Origin: an uncultured Collinsella sp.
Lineage (GTDB): Bacteria; Actinomycetota; Coriobacteriia; Coriobacteriales; Coriobacteriaceae
Assembly (NCBI GenBank): GCA_959028445.1
Contig: CAUFRY010000007.1
Coordinates: 3,065-67,064, forward strand
Length of the DNA stretch: 64,000 bases
Direction of reading: 5' to 3'
Position numbers and translations under genes: made by a program. This document shows positions 27,106-34,148 of this stretch, piece by piece. Below the pieces are notes generated by a model, which was given only the letters and a program-made list of their open reading frames with translations, ran no database searches and had not been told where the DNA came from. Position 1 is the stretch's first letter. Each line of letters opens with the position of its first letter.

Positions 27106-27369
27106 ATGACGCGGACCGATAAACTCATCGCCCAACTACTTAGCTGCCCTTCGACGTATCGGTATACCGATTTTTTAAAAGTCATGGCTTCATATGGCTT
27201 TGAAATGGACAACAAAGGCAAGACATCCGGATCGCGCGTTCGCTTCTACAGGCCATCAGATGGCAGGATGTTCGTAATGCACGCGCCACATCCATCTGAC
27301 GAATTGACAGCGGGGACCATTCGAAACATCGTTCGATTTCTGCAAGATGTCGGAGGTAGTCATGAGTAA
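27106..27369 (+). CDS. hicA: HicA-family toxin (mRNA interferase)
   Basis: Small dsRBD-like toxin of a type II toxin-antitoxin pair; active members cleave mRNA. The 87-residue protein has the HicA layout: KLIAQLLSCPSTYRYTDFLKVMASYGFEMDN, then the strand carrying the active site, then MHAPHPSDELTAGTIRNIVRFLQ. The usual catalytic His of GSHH is replaced in SGSRVRF, as in a subgroup of HicA proteins I have seen annotated; the His of HAPHP may compensate, or activity may be reduced. It overlaps hicB by 8 bases. Lower GC than its neighbours, consistent with acquisition. Confidence 0.85.
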   Translation: MTRTDKLIAQLLSCPSTYRYTDFLKVMASYGFEMDNKGKTSGSRVRFYRPSDGRMFVMHAPHPSDELTAGTIRNIVRFLQDVGGSHE

Positions 27370-27691
27370 CGTTTTGGCATACAAGGGTTATTTCGCCCCA
27401 GTCGAGTTCGATGCCGAACAGCATGTGCTAACAGGTATGGTCACCGGCATTAGGGATGCAATTGTGTTTGAAGGCTCTACGGTTAAAGAAGTGGAACAAT
27501 GCTTCCACGACGCCGTCGACGATTACCTTGAGTTTTGCGCCGAGAAGGGCAAGGAACCCGAGCGGGCTTTTAAGGGGTCGTTCAACGTAAGAACGGGCTC
27601 TGAGCTCCACAAGCAAGCAGCGCTGGCAGCGGCAAAGAAGGGTGAGTCACTCAATAAGTTTGTGACTGAGGCGATTGCTGCGGCGTTATAG
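27362..27691 (+). CDS. hicB: HicB-family antitoxin
   Basis: Antitoxin that binds HicA and represses the operon. The ATG at 27362 is preceded by GGAGG within the end of hicA and gives 109 residues. The N-terminal HicB domain (YKGYFAPVEFDAEQHVLTG, DAVDDYLEFCAEKGKEPE) is a degenerate RNase H-like fold. The C-terminus (SFNVRTGSELHKQAALAAA, ESLNKFVTEAI) is an Arc-type ribbon-helix-helix DNA-binding domain. Translational overlap with hicA is typical. Confidence 0.92.
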   Translation: MSNVLAYKGYFAPVEFDAEQHVLTGMVTGIRDAIVFEGSTVKEVEQCFHDAVDDYLEFCAEKGKEPERAFKGSFNVRTGSELHKQAALAAAKKGESLNKFVTEAIAAAL

Positions 27692-27774
27692 CATTAACGC
27701 ACAGGCCCAAACAACCACAAAGGGCGCAGTTCACAGGCATATTTGCGGTGACTTTACTGCCCATATCGCGTTTG

Positions 27775-27820
27775 CCCAGATAAAAGCTGCCAAAATAAAC
27801 CTGTCCCTTTTTGGTAGGTT
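27775..27820. repeat. Palindrome of the CTACCAAAAAGGGACAGG family
   Basis: Reverse-orientation copy: CCCAGATAAAAGCTGCCAAA, then AACCTGTCCC, then TTTTTGGTAGG. Related copies are at 38602-38647, 40734-40778 and, shorter, 48079-48105. It sits directly in front of the 5-formyltetrahydrofolate cyclo-ligase gene. Confidence 0.7.
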
Positions 27821-27837
27821 TGGGAGATGAGACTGGG

Positions 27838-28434
27838 ATGGATAAGGCTGAGTTGCGGCGGGCAGTGATTGCTCGGCGCGATGCTATTGATTTGGATGTT
27901 CGGGCGGCAAAGTCCGCCGCTATCTGCGCGCGGCTTGTTGAGCTGATGGAGCCCAGCGGCGCTGCGGGCCAACGCACCGTTGCCGTCTATGCCGCGATGG
28001 GTTCCGAGGTCGACCCAGCCGCGTTTGCCGCCGCGGCCGTCGCGCGTGGCTGGCGCGTAGCCTATCCGTGCATGCTCTCGGCAAGCGACGCCGCCGCATG
28101 CGGCCAGCGCATGTGCATGCGGGCAGTCTCTGCCGGCGATGCGTCCGAGGCCCCGTTTATCGCCCACCCTACGCGGGCCTTCGCAGCCACGGACGTCGAC
28201 AGCGACCACTTCCCCATCGTGCCCGCCGCCGAGCTCGACATGGTTGTCGTGCCGCTCGTGGCTTTCGACCGCACCGGCGCGCGCCTGGGCTACGGCGGCG
28301 GCTGTTACGACCGCTACCTGCCCACGCTTTCGGCAACATGCCAGGTCGTCGGCATCGCCTTTGACGAGCAACGCGTCGACCACGTTCCCACCGATGCGCA
28401 CGACCTGCCGCTGTCCCACATCGTCAGCGCCTAG
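27838..28434 (+). CDS. 5-formyltetrahydrofolate cyclo-ligase
   Basis: Uses ATP to convert 5-formyl-THF to 5,10-methenyl-THF in one-carbon metabolism. The ATG at 27838 gives 198 residues, normal for the family; nine more in-frame codons upstream lie inside the repeat. The N-terminus KAELRRAVIARRDAI matches the family start, and the ATP/phosphate loop GYGGGCYDRYL is present near residue 150. The ribosome-binding site (GGGAG) is rather distant. A palindrome lies upstream and a GAGCGTGGA palindrome cluster downstream. Confidence 0.92.
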   Translation: MDKAELRRAVIARRDAIDLDVRAAKSAAICARLVELMEPSGAAGQRTVAVYAAMGSEVDPAAFAAAAVARGWRVAYPCMLSASDAAACGQRMCMRAVSAGDASEAPFIAHPTRAFAATDVDSDHFPIVPAAELDMVVVPLVAFDRTGARLGYGGGCYDRYLPTLSATCQVVGIAFDEQRVDHVPTDAHDLPLSHIVSA

Positions 28435-28458
28435 CCGCCGCTGTTTCGCACCCGCAAG

Positions 28459-28575
28459 ATGAGCGTGGAAAATCTCCCACTTTGGGCCCCCTTACGAGCC
28501 AAAAGTGGGAGATTATCCACGCTCATTCAACAAGCGTCCAGATTTCCACGCTCGTCCGTCCGATTTTCCACGCTT
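28459..28575. repeat. GAGCGTGGA palindrome cluster, copy 1
   Basis: The main palindrome has arms ATGAGCGTGGA.AATCTCCCAC and GTGGGAGATTATCCACGCTCAT (28459-28526). Two further TCCACGCTC/TCCACGCTT half-sites follow (to 28575). Copies occur at 29857-29980 and 36221-36320. This one lies just past the 3' end of the AbiEi-like gene. Confidence 0.8.
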
Positions 28576-28601
28576 GTGCAGCCAAACGCCCTGCAACTGC
28601 C

Positions 28602-29564
28602 TCAGCACGCACGCGGCACGCCGGCGACCTTGAGCTTGCGATCGAGCTTTGTCGGATCCCTTAGATCATCCCAGCACAAGCGCACGATCTTGCAGTTATC
28701 AAGCAGCGAAAGCCTCGACTCGCGCTGGCGCTCATCAAACTGCGCCTTCGCGAGCTTGCCCTCCTCCGCCGCCTTCTCGCTTTTAACGAATCCGTCGAAC
28801 TCCCCGATAATCAGCCGGTCGCCCACACGCCACAAGTAGTCAACTCGATACGGCCGCCCCGGCTCAACCGGGTCGAACAGCTCAACTTGCAGCTCCGGCG
28901 TCTGCCAGCCGCGCTCAATCATCAGAGCACGCGCCTTGGACTCGCCACCGCTTTCCGATAGGCCATCGGCACACCACGCAACACTTCGCGCCGTCACAAC
29001 ACCGCGACGATTTAAGCCAAGCTTGTTGATTGCCTCAACGAGATGCTCCTTCGACAACAGCTGCTCATGAAGCGCCGAGTCCGCAATGATCAGTCCCTCG
29101 ACAAACGATGCATCGACCAGGCAATCCGTAATCGTTTGGTCGATATCGGTCACGGCAATATCCATCTGGATTGCCCGCGTTTGACGAGCATAACGATGGC
29201 GAATCACCCGAGAGCCCGGCGTCGTCGATTGCGCCGGCGCCGCGGCGATATGGATGTGCGTCAAATTGGCATGCGAAACCGAAAGGCCATAGATAACAGC
29301 CGCCGTATAGGAGCAAAACGTCCAGTCGGGATGCTTTTGCGCAAGGGCCCGCACCCGATGCAGATAACGTTGCCGAAACTTGAGCTCGGACCAATAATCC
29401 GGACGCGCATACAGCCCCGGCATGACCGCCTCTAGACTTCCCGCCGCCACACGCCGCTCAATCTGCTTTGCCTCCGCCGCCGTGCGTGCGTACACGCAGC
29501 TCATCTGCTGTTCGCACGCTTTAATGTGGCTTGTAAGTCTTTGATTCGCCGTCATGTTTCCCAT
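28602..29564 (-). CDS. AbiEi-like winged-helix protein with C-terminal nuclease-like domain
   Basis: Function uncertain. The ATG at 29564 follows GGGAGG and gives 320 residues. The N-terminal ~100 residues resemble AbiEi-type antitoxins (EAKQIERRVAAGSLEAVMPGLYARPDYW, then SYTAAVIYGL). The C-terminal ~110 residues carry Glu (GGESKAR), Asp (YRVDYLW) and IIGEFDGFVK, an arrangement like DUF559/Vsr-type PD-(D/E)xK nucleases. No AbiEii toxin partner is adjacent. Both flanks hold clusters of the GAGCGTGGA palindrome, so a link between protein and repeat is worth testing. Confidence 0.65.
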   Translation of the reverse strand: MGNMTANQRLTSHIKACEQQMSCVYARTAAEAKQIERRVAAGSLEAVMPGLYARPDYWSELKFRQRYLHRVRALAQKHPDWTFCSYTAAVIYGLSVSHANLTHIHIAAAPAQSTTPGSRVIRHRYARQTRAIQMDIAVTDIDQTITDCLVDASFVEGLIIADSALHEQLLSKEHLVEAINKLGLNRRGVVTARSVAWCADGLSESGGESKARALMIERGWQTPELQVELFDPVEPGRPYRVDYLWRVGDRLIIGEFDGFVKSEKAAEEGKLAKAQFDERQRESRLSLLDNCKIVRLCWDDLRDPTKLDRKLKVAGVPRAC

Positions 29565-29856
29565 GTCGCCTCCCAACTCTTGGAACGGCGCAAACGTACC
29601 AGACGGTTTCATGCGAAGTCTGACCAAATGCTGTCCGGGCGCTGACCAAATACTTGACGGTTTTGGACGTTTTAGGCTGATGGCTTATATCTGCAGGTAG
29701 GGTAGTTGTCGAGAGGTCCCTGTCTCCACAATTTGGCGCCTCTAAAGCCGTCGATTTCTTTTAAAGAAAATATGCTGTGGCTCAAAACTACCTTGTTTGC
29801 AACGTGGCCCGTATGCACTCGACGTGTAATGAGGCCGCCGGCATGACAGCTACGAA
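29565..29856. other. Intergenic stretch without a supported gene
   Basis: Between the AbiEi-like gene and the second GAGCGTGGA cluster. It contains two TGACCAAAT copies (near 29625 and 29642), an AT-rich run and a 92-codon minus-strand frame that runs through the repeat and has no ribosome-binding site; I do not accept it as a gene. Confidence 0.5.
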
Positions 29857-29980
29857 AAATCGAGCGTGGAAAATCTCCCGTTTTTGGCCCCTTCCTCGGC
29901 CAAAAGTGGGAGATTATCCACGCTCGATTTGTAAACGTCCGAAAATCCACGCTCGTGTGTCCGAAAATCCACGTTCGTCA
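29857..29980. repeat. GAGCGTGGA palindrome cluster, copy 2
   Basis: The main palindrome AATCGAGCGTGGAAAATCTC pairs with GAGATTATCCACGCTCGATT (about 29858-29929). Two direct half-sites, each CGAAAATCCACG, follow (29940-29975). It lies upstream of the AbiEi-like gene and downstream of metA. Confidence 0.8.
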
Positions 29981-30031
29981 CGCCGTGAGCACAGCAACGG
30001 CCGCAGCAGCAACCACAGCTACAGCCGCAGC

Positions 30032-30958
30032 CTAGTGCTCCTCGCCGGCGCGGGCCAGGTCGTAGGGCGTGGTCTGGTAGACGTAGTAGTTGAGCCAGTT
30101 GGTGTAGAACAGCTGAGCTTGGCTGCGCCAGACGTTGCGCGGATCGGCGGAGGGGTCGTCGCCCGGGAAGTAATGCGCCGGCACCTGAGGGTTGAGGCCG
30201 CGCTTCACGTCGCGCTCGTACTCCAGGCGCAGCGTGTCGGTATCGTACTCGGGGTGACCAAAGACAAAGAAGCGACGGCTGTCGGTCGACTTGACGATGT
30301 ACAGGCCCACCTCGTCGGACACGGCCACGACCTCAAGCTGCGGCTCGGCCTCCACGTCCTCGCGGCGCACGTCGGTGTTGCGCGAATGTACGGCATAGAA
30401 GCGGTCGTCAAAGCCGCGGACCAGCGGGCTTTGCGGCTTCACCAGATAATGCTCGAACACGCCGCTCGCCTTTGCCGGCAGGTCGTACTTCTGGATGCCG
30501 TAATGATGGTACAGGCCGGCCTGCGCGCCCCAACAAATGTGCAGCGTAGAGTGCACGTGCGTGGTGGACCAATCCATGATCTGGCAGAGCTCGGGCCAGT
30601 AGTCGACCTCCTCGAACGGCATCTGCTCCACCGGCGCGCCCGTGATGATCAGGCCGTCGTAGTGGATGTCGCGGATGTCGTCGAACGTGCGGTAGAACGT
30701 CTCCAGGTGGCCGGCGCTCACGTGCGTGGCCTCGTGCGTTTTCGTGCGCAGCAGGTCCACCTCCACCTGCAGCGGCGTGTTGGAGAGCTTGCGCATGATC
30801 TGCGTCTCGGTAGCGATTTTGGTGGGCATGAGGTTGAGGATGAGCACGCGCAGCGGACGGATGTCCTGGTGCAGCGCGCGGTACTCGGTCATGACAAAGA
30901 TGTTCTCGCTCTCGAGCTGCGCGGCGGCAGGGAGGGCGTCGGGGATGCGAATGGGCAT
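30032..30958 (-). CDS. metA: Homoserine O-acetyltransferase of the MetA family
   Basis: First committed step of methionine synthesis: activates homoserine with an acyl-CoA. The 308-residue protein has catalytic Cys142 (HICWGAQAG), the surrounding TGAPVEQMPFEEVDYW stretch and a conserved C-terminal HPEYD. Residue 111 is Glu; in the MetA family Glu111 is known to select acetyl-CoA and Gly111 succinyl-CoA, so acetyl transfer is predicted although databases often call this family succinyltransferase. The ATG is preceded by AGGAG. No SAM riboswitch is seen upstream, and no other met gene is nearby. Confidence 0.93.
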   Translation of the reverse strand: MPIRIPDALPAAAQLESENIFVMTEYRALHQDIRPLRVLILNLMPTKIATETQIMRKLSNTPLQVEVDLLRTKTHEATHVSAGHLETFYRTFDDIRDIHYDGLIITGAPVEQMPFEEVDYWPELCQIMDWSTTHVHSTLHICWGAQAGLYHHYGIQKYDLPAKASGVFEHYLVKPQSPLVRGFDDRFYAVHSRNTDVRREDVEAEPQLEVVAVSDEVGLYIVKSTDSRRFFVFGHPEYDTDTLRLEYERDVKRGLNPQVPAHYFPGDDPSADPRNVWRSQAQLFYTNWLNYYVYQTTPYDLARAGEEH

Positions 30959-31168
30959 GAATGCTCCTTACGAGTCAGTTGCAGTTATGGTACAACGACC
31001 GGCCCCATCCGCGCGAGTACATCGCCCGGCGATGCCGTCAGCGGCCCAAATCACTCCAAAAGTAGAGATTAAGGCATGCCCAAAAATCTATGGCGCTTTA
31101 GCCTAGCAAAGTGGCAGCAGGACGCTACAATGGTTCGACGCGAAAAACTCGGCCGAAAGGATACATAT

Positions 31169-32146
31169 ATGTACCAAACGCGTAAGATCGGTGTGGTCGG
31201 CCAGGGCCACGTAGGAGCACATGTTGCCAACAGTCTGCTCATGCAGGGCATTGCCGATGAGCTGTACCTGTGCGATATCAACGAGGCCAAGGTGACGTCC
31301 GAGGTCCAGGACCTGCGCGACTCCCTTTCGTTTGTCCCGTACAACACCAAGATCGTCAACTGCTACGACCACTACGAGGAGCTTGCCTGCTGCGACGTCA
31401 TCGTCAACGCCGCCGGCAAGGTCGCGCTGGCCGCCGGCAACCGCGACGGCGAGCTGTTCTTTACCACCGACGCCGCCCGCACCTTTGCCAAGCGCATCGT
31501 CGACGCCGGCTTTGACGGCATCTTCGTGAGCATCTCCAACCCCTGCGACGTCGTGTGCACCGAGCTGTGGCACCTGACCGGCTACGATCCCAAGAAGATC
31601 ATCGGCTCGGGCTGCGGCCTGGACTCCGCCCGCCTGCGCACCGAGATCTCCAAGAAGGTCGGCGTGAGCCCCAAGTCCATCGACGCCTACATGATCGGCG
31701 AGCACGGCTTTAGCCAGTTGGCCGCCTTTAAGGCCGCAACCATCGCCGGCAAGAGCCTTAACGAGCTTCAGGCCGAGAACCCCGACAAGTACGCCTTTGA
31801 CCACATGGAGGTCGAGGAGCTCGCGCGCAAGGGCGGCTACGTAACCTACCAGGGCAAACAGTGCACCGAGTACGCCGTCGCCAACTCCGCCGCGCGCGTT
31901 TGCGCCGCCGTGCTGCATAACGAGCACGCCGTGCTTTCCGCCTCCACGCTCATGACCGGCCAGTATGGCGAGGAGGGCATCTTCACCTCCCTGCCGTGCG
32001 CGATCGGTGCCGAGGGCGTCGAGGAGGTCTACACGCTGGACCTGTCCGAGCACGAGCTCGAGGGCTTCCACAAGAGCTGCCAGCACATCCGCGACAACAT
32101 CGCCCAGCTCGACTGGTGGGACGCCGAGGCCTACGACGCAAAGTAG
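31169..32146 (+). CDS. L-lactate / L-2-hydroxyisocaproate dehydrogenase family protein
   Basis: NAD-dependent reduction of a 2-oxo acid. The ATG at 31169 follows GAAAGG and gives 325 residues. The Rossmann GQGHVGAHVA motif, Asp36 for NAD binding (YLCDINEA), the Arg in LDSARLR and catalytic His179 (IGEHGFSQ) are all present. The mobile loop reads AAGKVALAAGNRDGELF rather than the classic LDH loop and is closer to L-2-hydroxyisocaproate dehydrogenases, so a branched 2-oxo acid may be preferred over pyruvate. Single-gene unit with a strong terminator. Confidence 0.88.
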   Translation: MYQTRKIGVVGQGHVGAHVANSLLMQGIADELYLCDINEAKVTSEVQDLRDSLSFVPYNTKIVNCYDHYEELACCDVIVNAAGKVALAAGNRDGELFFTTDAARTFAKRIVDAGFDGIFVSISNPCDVVCTELWHLTGYDPKKIIGSGCGLDSARLRTEISKKVGVSPKSIDAYMIGEHGFSQLAAFKAATIAGKSLNELQAENPDKYAFDHMEVEELARKGGYVTYQGKQCTEYAVANSAARVCAAVLHNEHAVLSASTLMTGQYGEEGIFTSLPCAIGAEGVEEVYTLDLSEHELEGFHKSCQHIRDNIAQLDWWDAEAYDAK

Positions 32147-32189
32147 GCCGCTGGCTACCGCAACCTTGCGAATCTATGCGCGATACTAA

Positions 32190-32228
32190 GCGGGCCGCGC
32201 CGGAAATCCCCGGCGCGGCCCGCTTTTT
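32190..32228 (+). terminator. Terminator after the 2-hydroxyacid dehydrogenase
   Basis: GCGGGCCGCGCCGG pairs with CCGGCGCGGCCCGC, followed by five T. The symmetrical stem may also serve the convergent SIS gene. Confidence 0.92.
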
Positions 32229-32277
32229 GACTCATGTGGCCCGCTTGCGAATCGAAGGTGAATGCTTTTCCCGTTAC

Positions 32278-33246
32278 TTAGTACTGCTCGATGCCCATGT
32301 AGCGACGAACCTCGGGGCTGTGGTCGAAGACCTTGCCGCGGGCGGCGCGCAGCTCGCAGCTCATGTTGTAGAAGAAGATCGGCTCTAGGTACGAACGCAC
32401 GCTGGCGGGCACGTCGCCCACGCCGTACTCAAGCGCGTCGAGCACCATAATCGTATCGGTGTGCGTGTTGAGGAACGCAAGGGCGCGCTCCTCCATGGGG
32501 CGGCACTCGCCCGCGCCAAGCTGCACAAAGTAGAACACGCCGGGCTCGGTGGCCTCGAAGGGGCCGTGGAAATACTCGCCGGAGTGGATATAGCAGCAGT
32601 GCTGCCACTGCATCTCCATGAGCGAGCAGATGGCCATGGCGTAGGTCTGGCTAAAGTTGGGGCCGGAGCCCAGGATATAGAAGAACTTGTGCTGCTGGCA
32701 GAGCTCGGCAAAGCGGGCGCCCAGCTCGGCGTTGACCTTCTCGCGAGCGGCGGGCAGCAGCGCATCCATCTGTTTAAGGCCGGCGTACATGTCGGCGAGT
32801 GCCTCGTAGCCTTCCTGCTGGTCGAGCAGCTCGGCGGCGATCAGAGCGCCGATACCCTGAGGCACCTCGGCCTGCGGCACGCCCTCGCCCCAGGGGTAGA
32901 CCCAGGTGGTCCACTTGCCGTTGTCGATCTTGGAGCCCTCGCAGTCGGTCATGGCGACGACCTCGGCACCGGCGGCCAGCGCCATCTCGCAGCCGTCGAC
33001 GACCTCCTGCGTGTTGCCGCTGTGGCTGCAGGCGATGACGAGCGACTTCGGCCCTAGGCTCTTGGGGGCCATCAGGCAAAACTCGCGTGCCGTGTAGACC
33101 GCCGAGGTAAACGTGGTGGCTTCGCGCTTGAGCAGCTCGTTGGCCGGCATCAGGTCGATCATCGAACCGCCACAAGCGATCCAAAAGACGTTCTTGATCC
33201 TGCCTTTGCGCTCGATGATTTCCTGAACCAGATCATGTGCGTTCAT
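32278..33246 (-). CDS. SIS-domain sugar-phosphate deglycase, FrlB-like (cluster B)
   Basis: Second of four FrlB-like deglycase candidates. The 322-residue protein starts MNAHDLVQEI after AAGGAGG. The N-terminal SIS domain has WIACGGSMIDLMPA and the phosphate-binding CSHSGNT; the second SIS domain carries Glu211 (LMEMQW) and His227 (GEYFHGP) at the 16-residue spacing of FrlB/FraB. The C-terminus is SPEVRRYMGIEQY. Unlike clusters A and C it has no adjacent PTS genes, so it would rely on a transporter encoded elsewhere. It lies downstream of a dedicated GntR gene, with paired direct repeats between them. Confidence 0.85.
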   Translation of the reverse strand: MNAHDLVQEIIERKGRIKNVFWIACGGSMIDLMPANELLKREATTFTSAVYTAREFCLMAPKSLGPKSLVIACSHSGNTQEVVDGCEMALAAGAEVVAMTDCEGSKIDNGKWTTWVYPWGEGVPQAEVPQGIGALIAAELLDQQEGYEALADMYAGLKQMDALLPAAREKVNAELGARFAELCQQHKFFYILGSGPNFSQTYAMAICSLMEMQWQHCCYIHSGEYFHGPFEATEPGVFYFVQLGAGECRPMEERALAFLNTHTDTIMVLDALEYGVGDVPASVRSYLEPIFFYNMSCELRAARGKVFDHSPEVRRYMGIEQY

Positions 33247-33302
33247 CCTGATGTTCCTCCTTGTGGGGCGGCCTTGAGCGACGGCAGCTCGTACCTGCTG
33301 TC

Positions 33303-33381
33303 GTTCTATGTTGTCCTATTTATAACACGTGCAACAACGCCCGTGAAGTCATCTTAGCAAAGTTGTTCTATGTTGTTCTAT
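33303..33381. promoter_or_regulatory. Paired GntR operator candidates and promoter of the cluster B SIS gene
   Basis: GTTCTATGTTGTCCTAT (33303-33319) and GTTCTATGTTGTTCTAT (33365-33381) differ at one base. Between them, on the minus strand, TTCACG and TATAAA (33324-33319) with a 17-base spacer could form the promoter, so one operator would cover the start site and the other lies upstream. Confidence 0.6.
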
Positions 33382-33390
33382 CTGTGGACG

Positions 33391-34146
33391 TTAGATGTCG
33401 AAGACGTAGCGCGAGCCCACGATCTTTTGGCGGCCGAGCAGTAGAGGGCGCCCACCGGCGTCGGTAAAGTAGGCCTCCATATAGAAGAGCGGCTCACCGA
33501 CCGGCACCTCCAGCAGCGGGGCCGTCTGAGCATCGGCAAGCGCAATCTCCACGGTGCAGGGGTCGGACTTGAGCGGCGCGCGACCCGAATGCTCGGCAAC
33601 GAGCGCAAAGATGGAATTGTCCGTGAGGTCCTTGTCGGCAAGCGTCTGCAGGTAGGGATGGTCGGCGAGCACAAAGGCGTTGTTCTCGAGCATGACAGGG
33701 ATGCCGTCGGCTGTGCGCACGCGTTCGACCACGATAAGCTCGCAGCCGGGCTCCACGCCAAAGAACGCCGCATCCTCGTGCGTCGCCGCGACCACCGTGC
33801 GCGACACCAGACGCGCACCCGGCACCATGTCGTTGGCAGCACAACCCTCAGTAAAGCTCTGGACGTCACCCTTCTGGCGAATCTTGCGCTTGAGCTTGGG
33901 CGCACACACAAAGGTGCCCCTCCCCTGCTGGCGGTTGAGATACCCCGCACGCGACAGCTCCTCGATGGCGCGACGCACGGTGACGCGTCCCACGCCATAG
34001 GACTTCGCGAGCTCCATCTCGGAAGGAATGCGCGAGCCGGCAGGGTACACACCGCGCGCGATCTCGCCCTTTAGGTCGTCCATGACCTGCTGGTACAGCG
34101 GTACGGCGGACACGTCAGTACGGTCGGTCTTGCTATCGGCTACCAT
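33391..34146 (-). CDS. GntR/HutC-family transcriptional regulator (cluster B)
   Basis: Predicted regulator of the cluster B SIS gene. 251 residues: winged helix at about 15-80 (YQQVMDDLKGEIARGVYPAG, VGRVTVRRAIEELSRAGYL, QQGRGTFV) and a UTRA domain ending FYMEAYFTDAGGRPLLLGRQ. It starts two bases after the recQ stop, with GGAG inside the last codons of recQ, so it is probably cotranscribed with recQ and translationally linked to it. That is an unusual partner for a sugar regulator. Confidence 0.93.
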   Translation of the reverse strand: MVADSKTDRTDVSAVPLYQQVMDDLKGEIARGVYPAGSRIPSEMELAKSYGVGRVTVRRAIEELSRAGYLNRQQGRGTFVCAPKLKRKIRQKGDVQSFTEGCAANDMVPGARLVSRTVVAATHEDAAFFGVEPGCELIVVERVRTADGIPVMLENNAFVLADHPYLQTLADKDLTDNSIFALVAEHSGRAPLKSDPCTVEIALADAQTAPLLEVPVGEPLFYMEAYFTDAGGRPLLLGRQKIVGSRYVFDI

Positions 34147-34148
34147 CG

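Noticed and set aside
29672..29950. 92-codon minus-strand frame
   Set aside because: It runs through a palindromic repeat, has no ribosome-binding site, and its peptide repeats in other copies of the palindrome.
30959..31168. Possible SAM riboswitch upstream of metA
   Set aside because: No conserved SAM-I/II core or terminator hairpin is visible between metA and the divergent dehydrogenase gene.
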